Assembly (NCBI GenBank): GCA_028289375.1 | Contig: JANQQK010000017.1 | Coordinates: 19,750-83,749, forward strand | Direction of reading: 5' to 3' | Length of the DNA stretch: 64,000 nt | DNA from: Phycisphaerae bacterium | GTDB taxonomy: Bacteria > Planctomycetota > Phycisphaerae > UBA1845 | Shown here: positions 7,680 through 17,408 of the stretch, piece by piece | How positions within the stretch are numbered: position 1 is the stretch's first letter | How the letters are laid out: every line of letters starts with the position of its first letter | Notes under the pieces: generated by a model | What the model saw: the letters and a program-made list of their open reading frames with translations, nothing else | Told to the model about the DNA's origin: nothing | Database searches by the model: none | Position numbers and translations under genes: made by a program

Positions 7680-10244
7680 CTAAAAGTTGCCCGCGTCATC
7701 CGCGGCTTGCTGTTCTTGTTGCTGCTGAGCTTCTTCGCATTTTTCGCAGAATGGTTCTCCGGTTTCGGCGGCCTGCACCAGCGCCCTTGCCTGGGGCGTT
7801 TGCACTTCGTACGTGGGACGCTCGAACTCATCCTGCCCCGGATCGGACTCATCGGCCACGGACGGTTCCTCAGGGGGATCCGGCTCGACCGGTGCGAGCG
7901 GCGCGACCGGACTGCAACCGGATCCGGTGCCGGCTGCACCACCACTGTTGATCATGACCATCGTTCCCTTGATGGCCACTCCTGCCGGGCCGATGTCGAT
8001 GAAGTTTCCGCCGACCACAAGTGACAGCTGCGTTCCCGCTTCAATGATGACCTTCATGCCACCATTGATGTGAACTTCCTGTCCGCCTTCCATTCCGATG
8101 TTTGACCCGGCCTTTGCATGAATGTCGGTTGACGCTTCCGACGTCATGGAGCCGCCGACAGCGGTGTTGAAGTCGCCCGCGACGTCAAGACCGGTCTCAC
8201 CATCGACCTTGATTCCCAGATCGCCCGAAACGGTCTGTCCCGCCGAGCCGGCCACCTTGATCGCATGGTCGCCGTCGACGGTCAGATTGGCGTTGCCTTC
8301 GACCTGTTCCAGGAAATCCCCCTTGACCTTGACGTGCTTGTCGGCTGCTACCTCTTCGCGCTGTTCATCGTTGACGACCAAATGGCGACTGGAACCGATC
8401 CATTCCTTGCTCGTCTCTTTGACGCGAACATCGAAGTCCTTTTGCGCCTGGATGAAGAGTTGCTCGGAACCGGCATTGTCCTCGAATCGAATCTCATTGT
8501 TGCCGCCACCGCCCGTGCTGCTGTTGGTGCGGATGACACTCTTGGTTTTCTCTGCAGGAAGCGGGTACGGCGGTGGATGTTGGCCGTTGTAGACGCAACC
8601 CGTCACAATCGGCTTGTCGGGATCGCCCTCCAGGAAGTCGACGATCACCTCGTGGCCAATACGCGGCAGGAAGAACATGCCGTAGTTTCCGCCGGCCCAC
8701 CCCTGTGCGACACGGATCCAGCAGGACGCGTTCTGATCCGGAGCGCCGATGCGATCCCAATGGAACAGAACTTTCACCCGACCGTGCTCATCGGTGTAGA
8801 TTTCCTCGCCAGACGGACCAACGACGACGGCTGTTTGCGATCCACGCATGACCGGCCATGGGGTGATGCGTGGCGGGCGGAACGTGGTGGCTGCGGGGAT
8901 GCACTCGAATCGGCATGCAAACATTGGCCGATTCGGGGCGATCATCGCGCTCGGGTCTTCGTCGTCAAGCATGTTGGGGACGGTCAGCGCACGCGTCGGA
9001 TCGGCCCCGAGCGCCGTCGCGACGGCCGCCAGATCCCGTGACATCTGCCCGGCGTGAAACAGCCAGTGCGTCAACTCGCGACGTGCCGATGGATCGCCCT
9101 GGTCAAGACGTCCGGCGATGCCGAGCAAAGCGTCAGCAAGTCTGCGTATGTTCTCGTTCTCGTCCTGTCGCGCCGACTGCAATGCATTCTGCGCACCGGC
9201 ATCGAGCACCCCATGCGGGGACGATGCGGTGTCGGTCGCAATGCTCCCGCTTTGATGACCTTCGTAGGTGATCTTTGTGACCAGGTACTGACTGTTCAGG
9301 CTGCTGGTTGGATGATCGGCGAGGTCGAACTTTCTTCCCGGTGCGAGACGATGGCAGTTGCTCTCACCCACTCCGACCACGCGCTGAGCCTGAAACTCCT
9401 CCGAACGCGTCGCCGCGTAGCGGTTCCCCTCGGCGACGGTCTTGTACTCGCCGGGATAATCGTAGTGTTCCAGATTGGTATCACGCGACGCTTGACCGGT
9501 ACCTTCCAGTTTGAGTTCCGGTTTGGCGAAGTCGAAATCGACGAGCGTCACGCTTCCCGGTCGGATGGATTGACCAAGGCGAAATCGCGAAATGAACTCC
9601 GTCTCGGTCGCGGTCATGCCAGACGGTGGCTGGAACGGCAACGCCGCATCCTCACCTTCGATCGCCGTGTAATGATCCGTCTTGGATGCGGTCTTGAAGA
9701 CGTGACTCTCGGCCGTGTGTTCAAAGTACCACCACGTGCCCTCTTCTTCGAGCAGTCGCGCGATGAAGTTGTAGTCTGTCTCGCGGTATTGCACGCAGTA
9801 ATCACGGGCCGGTGCGGATGACTCTGCCAGACTGAATCGATCGTTCGCGATACCTGCGTCTTCCAGGACAGCCTGAACGATTTCATTGACCGTCTTTTCC
9901 TGGAAGATGCGACTGTTGTACCGATGTGTCAGCAGCCACAGTTCCGGCACGAGTTCAAGTCGATAGTAACTCTTGTCGAGCCCGCGATCCTTGAGCTCAA
10001 AACGGCTGACGACACCGTGAAAATGTCGCGTTCCCTGCGGTGCGTTGGTGGTCAGACACGCCGACTTGCCGACGATGCTGTCCAGATCGATGGCATGATC
10101 GTCCGATTCAACCTCGATCTCGAAGCGATAAAGCTGGCAAAGCCCCTCGCTGCCCTTGAACCGAAGCACCACCAGATCGCCGGCAGTTTTGCCGTCAACC
10201 ATCAGGGCGATTTGCGCCGTGCTCAGATCACGCTGCATCGCCAT
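7680..10244 (-). CDS. vgrG: VgrG spike protein of the T6SS (TssI)
   Basis: An 854-residue protein with AAGGAG ahead of its ATG at 10244. Residues ~10-335 form the gp27-like base (RFEIEVESDDHAIDLDSIVG, YRETDYNFIARLLEEEGTWW). The gp5 OB domain follows at ~440-560 (VVVGPSGEEIYTDEHGRVKV, FHWDRIG, GWAGGNYGMFFLPRIGHEV), then the needle-like repeat region to ~770. Trimers of VgrG make the central spike carried on the Hcp tube. Two parts are unusual: an inserted helical stretch of about 100 residues (338-438) between base and OB domains, and an acidic Pro/Glu/Gln-rich tail (770-854) with a CEKC motif. The tail precedes a DUF4123 gene and may be the docking site for adaptor, PAAR or cargo. Confidence 0.97.
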   Translation of the reverse strand: MAMQRDLSTAQIALMVDGKTAGDLVVLRFKGSEGLCQLYRFEIEVESDDHAIDLDSIVGKSACLTTNAPQGTRHFHGVVSRFELKDRGLDKSYYRLELVPELWLLTHRYNSRIFQEKTVNEIVQAVLEDAGIANDRFSLAESSAPARDYCVQYRETDYNFIARLLEEEGTWWYFEHTAESHVFKTASKTDHYTAIEGEDAALPFQPPSGMTATETEFISRFRLGQSIRPGSVTLVDFDFAKPELKLEGTGQASRDTNLEHYDYPGEYKTVAEGNRYAATRSEEFQAQRVVGVGESNCHRLAPGRKFDLADHPTSSLNSQYLVTKITYEGHQSGSIATDTASSPHGVLDAGAQNALQSARQDENENIRRLADALLGIAGRLDQGDPSARRELTHWLFHAGQMSRDLAAVATALGADPTRALTVPNMLDDEDPSAMIAPNRPMFACRFECIPAATTFRPPRITPWPVMRGSQTAVVVGPSGEEIYTDEHGRVKVLFHWDRIGAPDQNASCWIRVAQGWAGGNYGMFFLPRIGHEVIVDFLEGDPDKPIVTGCVYNGQHPPPYPLPAEKTKSVIRTNSSTGGGGNNEIRFEDNAGSEQLFIQAQKDFDVRVKETSKEWIGSSRHLVVNDEQREEVAADKHVKVKGDFLEQVEGNANLTVDGDHAIKVAGSAGQTVSGDLGIKVDGETGLDVAGDFNTAVGGSMTSEASTDIHAKAGSNIGMEGGQEVHINGGMKVIIEAGTQLSLVVGGNFIDIGPAGVAIKGTMVMINSGGAAGTGSGCSPVAPLAPVEPDPPEEPSVADESDPGQDEFERPTYEVQTPQARALVQAAETGEPFCEKCEEAQQQQEQQAADDAGNF

Positions 10245-10351
10245 GCGGATCAGTGCTCCTTCCGCGGCTGGGCGTCAGATGCGCGACGCGGCAAATCGTC
10301 AGTTCGGGGCAAGTCTTTTCCCTCCTCGGTCGTGACGGCGTGTCGCGCGTG

Positions 10352-13036
10352 TCAGGCTTCGAACGTGTACACAAACTCGCCGCCATCGCCATTGGCCATC
10401 TTGACCACTGACGGCATGTCCTCTTCGGTCATCTTGGCCAGTAGTTGCCGCGACAATTCCGGCAGGACGGCGCGGTCGAGGAGGTGATCGATCTGGCGTG
10501 CGCCGATGTCGACCTGATTGCACATCGACGCCATCGTCGCATAGACATCCTCATCGACGTCCATGCGAATCTGGTGCGCTTCCTGAATGCGATTCGCCAC
10601 CTTGCGAACCTTGATACGCGCGATGTCCTTGAGTACGTCTTCGCTCAGGGTGAAGTAGGGAACGACCGTCATGCGGGCGACGAGCGCCGGTTTGAAATGC
10701 TCACGAAGATGCGGATAAATTGCTTCCTTCAGTTCGTCAACGTCGATCTCTTCACCCGACTCGCACATGCCCTGAATGACGTCGGTGCCGATGTTGCTGG
10801 TCATAATAATGACCGTGTTGCGGAAATTGATCACGCGACCTTCACCATCCGCGAGCGAACCCTTGTCGAACACCTGATAGAACAGGTTCATCACGTCCGG
10901 ATGGGCCTTCTCAACCTCGTCGAGCAGAACAACCGAGTATGGATGCTGCCGGACAGCCTCGGTCAGGATACCACCCTCGCCGTAACCGACGTATCCGGGC
11001 GGCGATCCCTTGAGCAGCGAGACCGTGTGCTTTTCCATGAATTCAGACATGTTGATCGTGGTGATGAATTCGTCGCCACCGAACAGAAGTTCGGCGATGG
11101 CCAACGCGAGCTCGGTCTTGCCCGTGCCACTCGGCCCGACCAGCAGGAACGACCCCTTCGGCTGATCCGGGTTGCCCAGACCGGCCCGCGACGTCCGCAG
11201 TTTCTCGGCGATCGTGTTGAGGGCGTGATCCTGACCAACGACGCGATTGCGAAGGTGATCCTCCATTTCGAGCGTCGCCTGGATTTCATTCTTGACCATG
11301 CTGCCAATCGGGATGCCCGTCCAATCCGCCACCACCGACGCGACACACGCCTCATCGACATGGGCGTGCACCAGAGGCGATTCACCGCGCGTTTCATTCA
11401 ATTTGGCGATGGCCGCGTCGAGCGAAGCTCGTATTTCATCCTCATTGACCGGTTCGGCTTTTTCGGCTGACTCATCCGATTCACCGTCCGCCGGCTGCTC
11501 ATCGCCCACGATGCTCGCGTACCCGGGCAGCTTGGCCCGCATGTCGCGAATCTCGTTGACCGCCTCAAGCTCGGCCTTCCACGTTTCCTCGAATGCTTCG
11601 CGTTGGGCAGCCAATTCGTCACGCCGTTCGGCCAGTTCCTTCAACGCTTCATCATCGATGTGCACGCCGCCGATCTTGTCACGTTCCATCGCCGCGATGG
11701 CGGTTGTCACGTTGTTGAGCTGACGATCATAGTCATCGAGCTTGCCAGGTCGTGTCGACAATCCAACGGCTACGCGGGCCGCGGACGTATCGAGCAAGTC
11801 AACGGCCTTGTCCGGCAGGAACCGACCACTGATGTATCGGGCGGACAATCGCGCCGCAGCTTCGACGGCTTCGTCAAGCACGAATACCTTGTGGTGCTTC
11901 TCATACTTATCCTTGAGGCCACGCAGCATGACGATGGCATCGTCGACCGCCGGCTCATCGCAGCGGACAAGCTGGAACCGTCGCGCGAGCGCTGCATCTT
12001 TCTCGAAATACTTCTTGTATTCCGCCCAAGTCGTGGCCGCACAAGTCCGAAGCTCACCGCGCGCGAGTGCGGGTTTGAGCAGATTGGCCGCATCTCCACC
12101 GCCTGCCGCCCCACCGGCACCGATGAGCGTATGGGCCTCGTCGATGAACGTGATGATCGGTTGCTCGCTGGCCTTGATCTCGGTGATGACGTTCTTGAGG
12201 CGATTCTCGAACTCGCCCTTAACGCTCGCACCCGCCTGCAGCAGGCCAAGATCAAGCGTAATCAGCTTGACGCCCTTGAGAATCGGCGGGACGTCTCCTT
12301 CCACGATCCGAAGTGCGAGTCCCTCGACGATGGCGGTTTTTCCGGTACCCGGTTCGCCGACGAGAATCGGGTTGTTCTTACGCCGCCGGCCAAAAATGTC
12401 GATCATCTGGCGAATCTCGTGATCGCGCCCGAAGACCGGATCAATCTTGCCGGCTTCAGCGTTGGCCGTCACATCGATCGTGAACTGTGCAAGTGCGCCG
12501 CCTTCTGCCGGCATCGCACTGCCACCTCCCGCCGCTTCACCGGGTGCACCAGCCGGCGCCGCACCCATGACGATCTCATGAAAGTGGTCACGAAGCTGAT
12601 CGACGTCGATGCGGTCCAGCTCGGGCGTGATTTCCCCGATGGCCGTGTGCGACGGATTCAACGCAATCGCCATAATCAACATGCCCGGGCGGATCTGATG
12701 GAATCCGAATTCCTCGCTCATCACCGCCGCAGACTGGAACAACTCGACCAGCTTCTCAGACAGGACCGGCTTGCCACGATGCCCGGACGGCACGTCCTCG
12801 AGCACGCGCTGGATGGCCCGACGCACCTGCGCGCGATCTACCTTGAACGTGTCGAATATCTTTGCGACGTCGCCGGTCGTGTCGTCGGCGAGTCGAAGCA
12901 GCATGTGCTCAGGGGTTATCTCAAAGTGGGCACGCGACTGACAGACGGTCATCGCACCCTGAAAAAAGCGAATGCTGTCGGGATCAAGTCGGCTGATCAG
13001 CTTGCGGAGGTCGTCACCCTTGGGCGTCGCGGACAT
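10352..13036 (-). CDS. clpV: ClpV AAA+ ATPase of the T6SS (TssH)
   Basis: An 894-residue Clp/Hsp100 ATPase. After the N-terminal Clp-N helical repeat (to ~150) comes a Gly/Ala/Pro linker, then the first AAA domain with Walker A GEPGTGKT (227-234) and Walker B IITFIDE (294-300). A middle coiled coil (~430-560) follows, then the second AAA domain with Walker A GPSGTGKT (634-641) and Walker B VVLLDE (702-707). ClpV pulls apart the contracted TssB-TssC sheath so that its subunits can be reused. The ATG at 13036 has GGAAGGAA upstream. The middle domain carries an acidic insertion (near 510-530) rich in Asp/Glu. The gene lies between tssG and vgrG in the same operon, and both ATPase sites look intact. 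Confidence 0.97.
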   Translation of the reverse strand: MSATPKGDDLRKLISRLDPDSIRFFQGAMTVCQSRAHFEITPEHMLLRLADDTTGDVAKIFDTFKVDRAQVRRAIQRVLEDVPSGHRGKPVLSEKLVELFQSAAVMSEEFGFHQIRPGMLIMAIALNPSHTAIGEITPELDRIDVDQLRDHFHEIVMGAAPAGAPGEAAGGGSAMPAEGGALAQFTIDVTANAEAGKIDPVFGRDHEIRQMIDIFGRRRKNNPILVGEPGTGKTAIVEGLALRIVEGDVPPILKGVKLITLDLGLLQAGASVKGEFENRLKNVITEIKASEQPIITFIDEAHTLIGAGGAAGGGDAANLLKPALARGELRTCAATTWAEYKKYFEKDAALARRFQLVRCDEPAVDDAIVMLRGLKDKYEKHHKVFVLDEAVEAAARLSARYISGRFLPDKAVDLLDTSAARVAVGLSTRPGKLDDYDRQLNNVTTAIAAMERDKIGGVHIDDEALKELAERRDELAAQREAFEETWKAELEAVNEIRDMRAKLPGYASIVGDEQPADGESDESAEKAEPVNEDEIRASLDAAIAKLNETRGESPLVHAHVDEACVASVVADWTGIPIGSMVKNEIQATLEMEDHLRNRVVGQDHALNTIAEKLRTSRAGLGNPDQPKGSFLLVGPSGTGKTELALAIAELLFGGDEFITTINMSEFMEKHTVSLLKGSPPGYVGYGEGGILTEAVRQHPYSVVLLDEVEKAHPDVMNLFYQVFDKGSLADGEGRVINFRNTVIIMTSNIGTDVIQGMCESGEEIDVDELKEAIYPHLREHFKPALVARMTVVPYFTLSEDVLKDIARIKVRKVANRIQEAHQIRMDVDEDVYATMASMCNQVDIGARQIDHLLDRAVLPELSRQLLAKMTEEDMPSVVKMANGDGGEFVYTFEA

Positions 13037-13094
13037 AGCTCACTATTCCTTCCAAATCGACAAACTCTACTTCTCGCGTGACGCCATGCGACGA

Positions 13095-14249
13095 TCACGC
13101 AGGGACCGGCGATACGCCCGGATCAACACCAAAACACTCAAACGCCGCGTCGCCCTCCGGCAGAGGCAACGGCGACAGCGAATCAAACGTCACCGAAGTG
13201 GCTGGTACCTCGTCGGTTCGCAACCATGTCGTATAGCCCAATCGTCCGGCGTCAGACTCACTGGACAGACGCGCTTCGGGGGCTTGCTCATCGAGCAACT
13301 CCGCCTCGATCGTAAACGCCAGCGGGTCGGCTGAGTAGAGCTTGATCAACGAAACCGTCTCGGCGAACTGTCGGCCATCGGGTAGAAATCGCAGATATGT
13401 GGGCCAGTCCATGGGACCGATGACAGTGTTGAACTTCGACGACAGGTCATACATCTGTTCGCCGACGATCAAATCCTCGCCCAGGGTGCAATTCACCGCA
13501 CCCACCCGATTCATGTCCTCCTCAACAAGCGGCACCCACACGCCCACGAACTGCTCAACGCGAACGTCGAGTCCATCCCAGTAGTCATCGAGCATGCCTT
13601 CAAGCGTGATGCCCGATCGTGGGTGCTGCGTCAGAATACCACCATAGCGAAGCAACCGAAGCGGGTCGACACCCAATGTCTCTCGCTGGTAGCCGGGCGG
13701 ACAACCGATGAACCACAACAGATAATCGGTAACGTCGTTGCGACCGACCAGTGGGAAGGCCTTGTCATACCGATACTTGGTCCAGACCCGATAGAAAAAC
13801 GAGATGACGCGATGGTGGAACACATCGAGAAAATCGCGCGTCGGGGCCGATTCGACGACGACGCCATGTTCGCTGCTCGCCTGATCCTCCTCCTCGTCGC
13901 CGGCAGCCGGATTGTATGGGTCCACAGATCGCAGGATGTCCACGGCGAAGTGAAGCGGCAGCGGCGTGCTGCTGCCATACAACCCCAGAAACGTGACATC
14001 GAGAAGATAAGTTTCGCGATCGGTGGCCGGATCCTCGACTTCGCTCACACGCCGCACATCGGTCGACGGAAAACCAAGCGTGACCGCCGGCCTGAAACGC
14101 ATGACCTCTTCACCCACCGGCCCACGACCACCGACCGGGGCTCGTTCGCCATGAAGACGCTCGAGCAACCACACAAGCTGAAAGAAGTCGAACTCAAATC
14201 CGCGTTCGAGGATACGCTCGTGCAGCTTGTGTACGGGCGTCGTCGTCAT
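13095..14249 (-). CDS. tssG: T6SS baseplate protein TssG
   Basis: About 384 residues. I set the start at the ATG at 14249 because it overlaps the tssF stop as ATGA, which implies translational coupling, and because the protein then opens MTTTPVHKLHERILERGFEF, the expected TssG start. The family features are the early FDFFQLVWLLERL, the RFRPAVTLGFPSTDV segment, and the 'LDVTFLGLYGSSTPLPLHF' stretch, all typical of TssG/ImpH/VasB. In known systems TssG binds TssF and TssK to form a wedge of the baseplate on the cytoplasmic side of the membrane complex. The C-terminus is beta-rich and ends in a short acidic tail. Confidence 0.93.
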   Translation of the reverse strand: MTTTPVHKLHERILERGFEFDFFQLVWLLERLHGERAPVGGRGPVGEEVMRFRPAVTLGFPSTDVRRVSEVEDPATDRETYLLDVTFLGLYGSSTPLPLHFAVDILRSVDPYNPAAGDEEEDQASSEHGVVVESAPTRDFLDVFHHRVISFFYRVWTKYRYDKAFPLVGRNDVTDYLLWFIGCPPGYQRETLGVDPLRLLRYGGILTQHPRSGITLEGMLDDYWDGLDVRVEQFVGVWVPLVEEDMNRVGAVNCTLGEDLIVGEQMYDLSSKFNTVIGPMDWPTYLRFLPDGRQFAETVSLIKLYSADPLAFTIEAELLDEQAPEARLSSESDAGRLGYTTWLRTDEVPATSVTFDSLSPLPLPEGDAAFECFGVDPGVSPVPA

Positions 14250-16075
14250 TGCTGAATGGTCAGTTCCTCGGCATGTCGATCGGCAGGGGTGTGCTGCTCG
14301 CCCCATCGCGGTTTGAAGCGGTAAATCTGCCCCGTGCGTTCGAAGTGGAGCGTCAGTTGGCTGAAGCCATTGAGCGTGACGTACAGACCGAAGAATCGGT
14401 CCAACACGCGACCAAACAGGTACGCGTCCCCCTCGCCGGCGAAATGCTCCTCGTTGAGCCTGACGTCGATCTGTACACCGCGAAGCGGCGCGCCACGAAC
14501 GATCCGCTGACTGAACCGCGATTTGATCTCGACAATGCCGTCGAGCATCCGCTGTCGCGCCAACGCCTCCTGAGCATCATGTTCAGAAAGGAAGTCATAG
14601 ATCCGAAGCAGTTCACGAAGATGCTCGATGTCGGTCAGCGACACGTAATTCAGCGACATGTGCGAAATCAGCCGCCAATGCAGCCGCTTGCCCATCGGTG
14701 GACAGACCGTTTCGGTCGGCTTGACGATGTTGCGGAACCGCATCCCCGGCGGTGAACTGTCGGTCGGCTGATTGATATCACCGGCCCGCAGTTCACCGGG
14801 CAGATCACGATTCGTGCACGTCAGTTCGAGCGAAATGGTCTCGTCGTTGGGCAATTGACCGGCATGGCCGCCAACCACGAACGAGACATACGTGTCCGTG
14901 CCAAGACGCGGATCACCGCCCATGACGTTGGGGACGATGTGCGCCTGGTAATACGTCGCCGACTGCGGATCCTGTGCAGCCATGTGGTTGAAGGAATAGA
15001 ACGGCTTGATCTCGTGCGGTTCAACGCCCGCCGACGCATTCACACCATCCACCCGATCGATCGCGTAGACCTCCTGATGACGGCGATCGGCTACGCCCGA
15101 CTGCGATGCCTGAACCAGATACTGCACCCGATCGTGCGACAGACGAATCGGGTCGGCTGCCTGCTCAAACAGATTGATGATTGGCACGCAGTGCAGTCGC
15201 ACGTTGTCCTGGCTGACCGTCGGATAGGATTCGAGACGATGGTTGAACGTGAAAGCGATTTCCAGGCTGCCGGTCTCAATCTCAAGCGCTTCAACCGCCT
15301 GATCCATCCCCACCAGATCGACGAACAGAAACCGCTCCTTGAACACGAAGTATTCCTGAAGCAGGCGATAACCGACGAATGACCGCTTGGGATACGGCAA
15401 CACCGCATCGGCGCGATCCAAACCCGCCGCCAGCACGCTATCCGCAGACAGCACGTGCTCCGCGCGATTCGGCGTGTTCGATCCGTCGCTGATCGTGACA
15501 TGATCCGTGTGCGCAGCCAGCAGGTAATACAACATGAGCGACGTGCGCGGATCACCCGCGAGGTGCAACCGCACCGTGTCGAGCTGAATGTCCGCCGTTG
15601 TCGCCTTGGGCGATGTCTCCAGCCTGATCCGCAGCAACGCCGGCTTGGCAGCCTCCGTCTCCAGAACAACCGACGAGATCCGCCACGGTCGAACCACCGC
15701 CGGCCAGGTCGATCGATATCGACACACCGTCCCGTCCACGCGCGTGCTGCCGAACTCGGCAGCCGTGTCCACGGTATATGGCCCTTGCATCTGGTCCACT
15801 TCGGGGAGGAACTCCAGGATGCTCATCGACGGAATGGGCCTGAGATAGTGCGGCCACAGCATGGACATGAGCGACGCCGTGATCTCGGGCAGCTCGTCGT
15901 CGAGCTTTTCACGAATGCGACCGCACATGAATGCGACGCCCTCGAGCAGTCGCTCGACGTCCGGATCGGTCCCACGATCGCCAAGCATCCGCGCGATCTC
16001 AGGATTGGCCCGCGCAAACTCCGGCCCCACATCCCGCAGGTATCGAAGTTCATCCTGGAAATAGGCGTTGCTCAC
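14246..16075 (-). CDS. tssF: T6SS baseplate protein TssF
   Basis: About 609 residues. The start is taken at a GTG at 16075, giving MSNAYFQDELRYLRDVGPEF, which is the standard TssF opening; the frame stays open to another GTG at 16114. Next comes ARANPEIARMLGDRGTDPDV and ERLLEGVAFMCGRIREKLDD, both diagnostic of the VasA/ImpG/TssF family, followed by ITASLMSMLWPHYLRPIPSM. TssF is the largest wedge protein of the T6SS baseplate. The length is normal for the family. The gene follows tssE after about 90 bases and overlaps tssG by four bases. Confidence 0.95.
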   Translation of the reverse strand: MSNAYFQDELRYLRDVGPEFARANPEIARMLGDRGTDPDVERLLEGVAFMCGRIREKLDDELPEITASLMSMLWPHYLRPIPSMSILEFLPEVDQMQGPYTVDTAAEFGSTRVDGTVCRYRSTWPAVVRPWRISSVVLETEAAKPALLRIRLETSPKATTADIQLDTVRLHLAGDPRTSLMLYYLLAAHTDHVTISDGSNTPNRAEHVLSADSVLAAGLDRADAVLPYPKRSFVGYRLLQEYFVFKERFLFVDLVGMDQAVEALEIETGSLEIAFTFNHRLESYPTVSQDNVRLHCVPIINLFEQAADPIRLSHDRVQYLVQASQSGVADRRHQEVYAIDRVDGVNASAGVEPHEIKPFYSFNHMAAQDPQSATYYQAHIVPNVMGGDPRLGTDTYVSFVVGGHAGQLPNDETISLELTCTNRDLPGELRAGDINQPTDSSPPGMRFRNIVKPTETVCPPMGKRLHWRLISHMSLNYVSLTDIEHLRELLRIYDFLSEHDAQEALARQRMLDGIVEIKSRFSQRIVRGAPLRGVQIDVRLNEEHFAGEGDAYLFGRVLDRFFGLYVTLNGFSQLTLHFERTGQIYRFKPRWGEQHTPADRHAEELTIQQ

Positions 16076-16164
16076 AGCCCGTTCACCATGTGGATAGAAA
16101 AAAGGTCCCGCCACCTCGCCGGGACCGCATCATCCGACACCGTCACCGATGCGCGGATGGAGTT

Positions 16165-16599
16165 TTACTCTGATACGTCGAAGTATCCGCCGCCGCTTAG
16201 CTCCGTCTCATACCAGACACGGTGCTGCCCCGAATCGGTTACCAGCGTGGCATCGATCCGATATGACAGCGATCGGCCGTCATCGTCGTCGCCAGCAGCT
16301 TTCGACACACGTACGTTGCGGAGTCGCGGCTCGTATGACTCCACGGTCACGCGAATGGCATCCTCGACGCGCTGCTGGTAATCCTTGCTGCCGACCATGA
16401 GATCGGTCAACGCGGGTAACCCATAGTTCGGCAACGCCTCGCTCATCCCATGACGGGCATTGAGCAATCGTTCGAGCTGCCGACGCACCGACTCGAGCAG
16501 CGCGTCGACGTCCTGTTCAGCAGACGCCTGGTAGCGACCACGCGACCGCTCGCCACCGGTTGCGATCCGTTCAAGCAGCGAGCGCTCGCGCGCCATCAC
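16165..16599 (-). CDS. tssE: T6SS baseplate protein TssE (gp25-like)
   Basis: A 144-residue member of the gpW/gp25 family. It opens with the ERSLLERI motif typical of TssE, followed by VRRQLERLLNARHGMSEAL and PNYGLPALTDLM, and a region EDAIRVTVESYEPRLRNVRV that matches the conserved 'I...I..yEPRL..v.V' of phage gp25. Arg and Glu of the EPRL motif are present. TssE joins the baseplate to the sheath. Either of two consecutive ATGs (16599 or 16596) could be the start. The gene lies about 80 bases after hcp; a short inverted repeat (CGTCAC and GTGACG, 16654-16675) lies in that gap but lacks a T-tract. Confidence 0.93.
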   Translation of the reverse strand: MMARERSLLERIATGGERSRGRYQASAEQDVDALLESVRRQLERLLNARHGMSEALPNYGLPALTDLMVGSKDYQQRVEDAIRVTVESYEPRLRNVRVSKAAGDDDDGRSLSYRIDATLVTDSGQHRVWYETELSGGGYFDVSE

Positions 16600-16676
16600 A
16601 ACATCTCCACAACGCAGCCGTCACGTCCGCCAAACCGCCAACGCAGCGAAGAACGTCACCGTCGTATCCGTGACGA

Positions 16677-17156
16677 TTATCCACCGCCAGGAGCGCGCCA
16701 CTTGTCCATTTCAATCGCAGAGTCCGGCAGCCAGTTCCACTCGATCTCCTCGTACACAAAGCTGTACTGGATCATGTGGCGGTACGATTCGTTGGCCGGC
16801 ACGAAGCTCATCGGCATGTATGGGCGGATGTCCACGACGCGTGCCTCACGCATCGTGATCGTGTAGTACTTCGCTTCCTCGCGCGACTCGGGATCAATCC
16901 GATAAAAGTCGAGCGTGATCTCAGCCAGATTCTGACCCGTGCACATCGCCTTATGCAGACCGGGGGTGGCCTTGTCGATCAATGCCACGACACGCAGCGG
17001 GCTGTGCACGCGGACGCCCGACGCCTGACCTGTCGTCGGCTCGACCGGCTGATGCACATGATGCTCGATCTCGAAAATGTCGATCGTGTTGTCACGACCC
17101 TCCTTCTCGCAAGAACCCGGATACTCAGGAACTGTCAAATTGCATGGTGTTGGCAT
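16677..17156 (-). CDS. hcp: Hcp tube protein of the T6SS (TssD)
   Basis: A 159-residue Hcp. Family features are the EIEHHVHQPVEPTTGQASG segment (the common 'H.v..p.d..tG..sG.r.H' motif), VHSPLRVVALIDKATPGL, and the C-terminal YRHMIQYSFVYEEIEWNW. Hexameric Hcp rings stack into the inner tube that is shot into the target and can carry small effectors. The N-terminal MPTPCNLTVPEYPGSCEKEG is slightly longer than usual. The ATG at 17156 has GGGAG about nine bases upstream. A gap of about 250 bases separates it from tssC, longer than the other gaps in the locus, so hcp may have its own promoter or leader. Confidence 0.95.
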   Translation of the reverse strand: MPTPCNLTVPEYPGSCEKEGRDNTIDIFEIEHHVHQPVEPTTGQASGVRVHSPLRVVALIDKATPGLHKAMCTGQNLAEITLDFYRIDPESREEAKYYTITMREARVVDIRPYMPMSFVPANESYRHMIQYSFVYEEIEWNWLPDSAIEMDKWRAPGGG

Positions 17157-17408
17157 TGAAAAATTCTCCCAAAAAGTGTTGCCGCCGGACGCTCATCCCG
17201 GCCCGATCCACCATGGATCGACCCGACGCCACGCCCTACCCAGATACCCCATCGGTGCAACAACCACCGGCGACCCGCAACCAACATGCGATCCCGACCG
17301 GCTTGCACCCACTCATTGCAGGACAACTGCCCGCAATCCGCCCCACGTACGACTGACTGTTCATCCAACACGACACGGCCAAACCGCAGTGCGTTAGAGT
17401 TTTTTCCA
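17157..17408. promoter_or_regulatory. 252-base non-coding gap upstream of hcp
   Basis: No open frame here looks like a gene, and the gap is larger than the others in the T6SS operon, most of which are under 110 bases. It could hold an hcp promoter, a processing site or an mRNA leader that raises hcp expression relative to the sheath genes. I do not see a convincing -35/-10 pair or a strong terminator on the minus strand. Confidence 0.3.
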
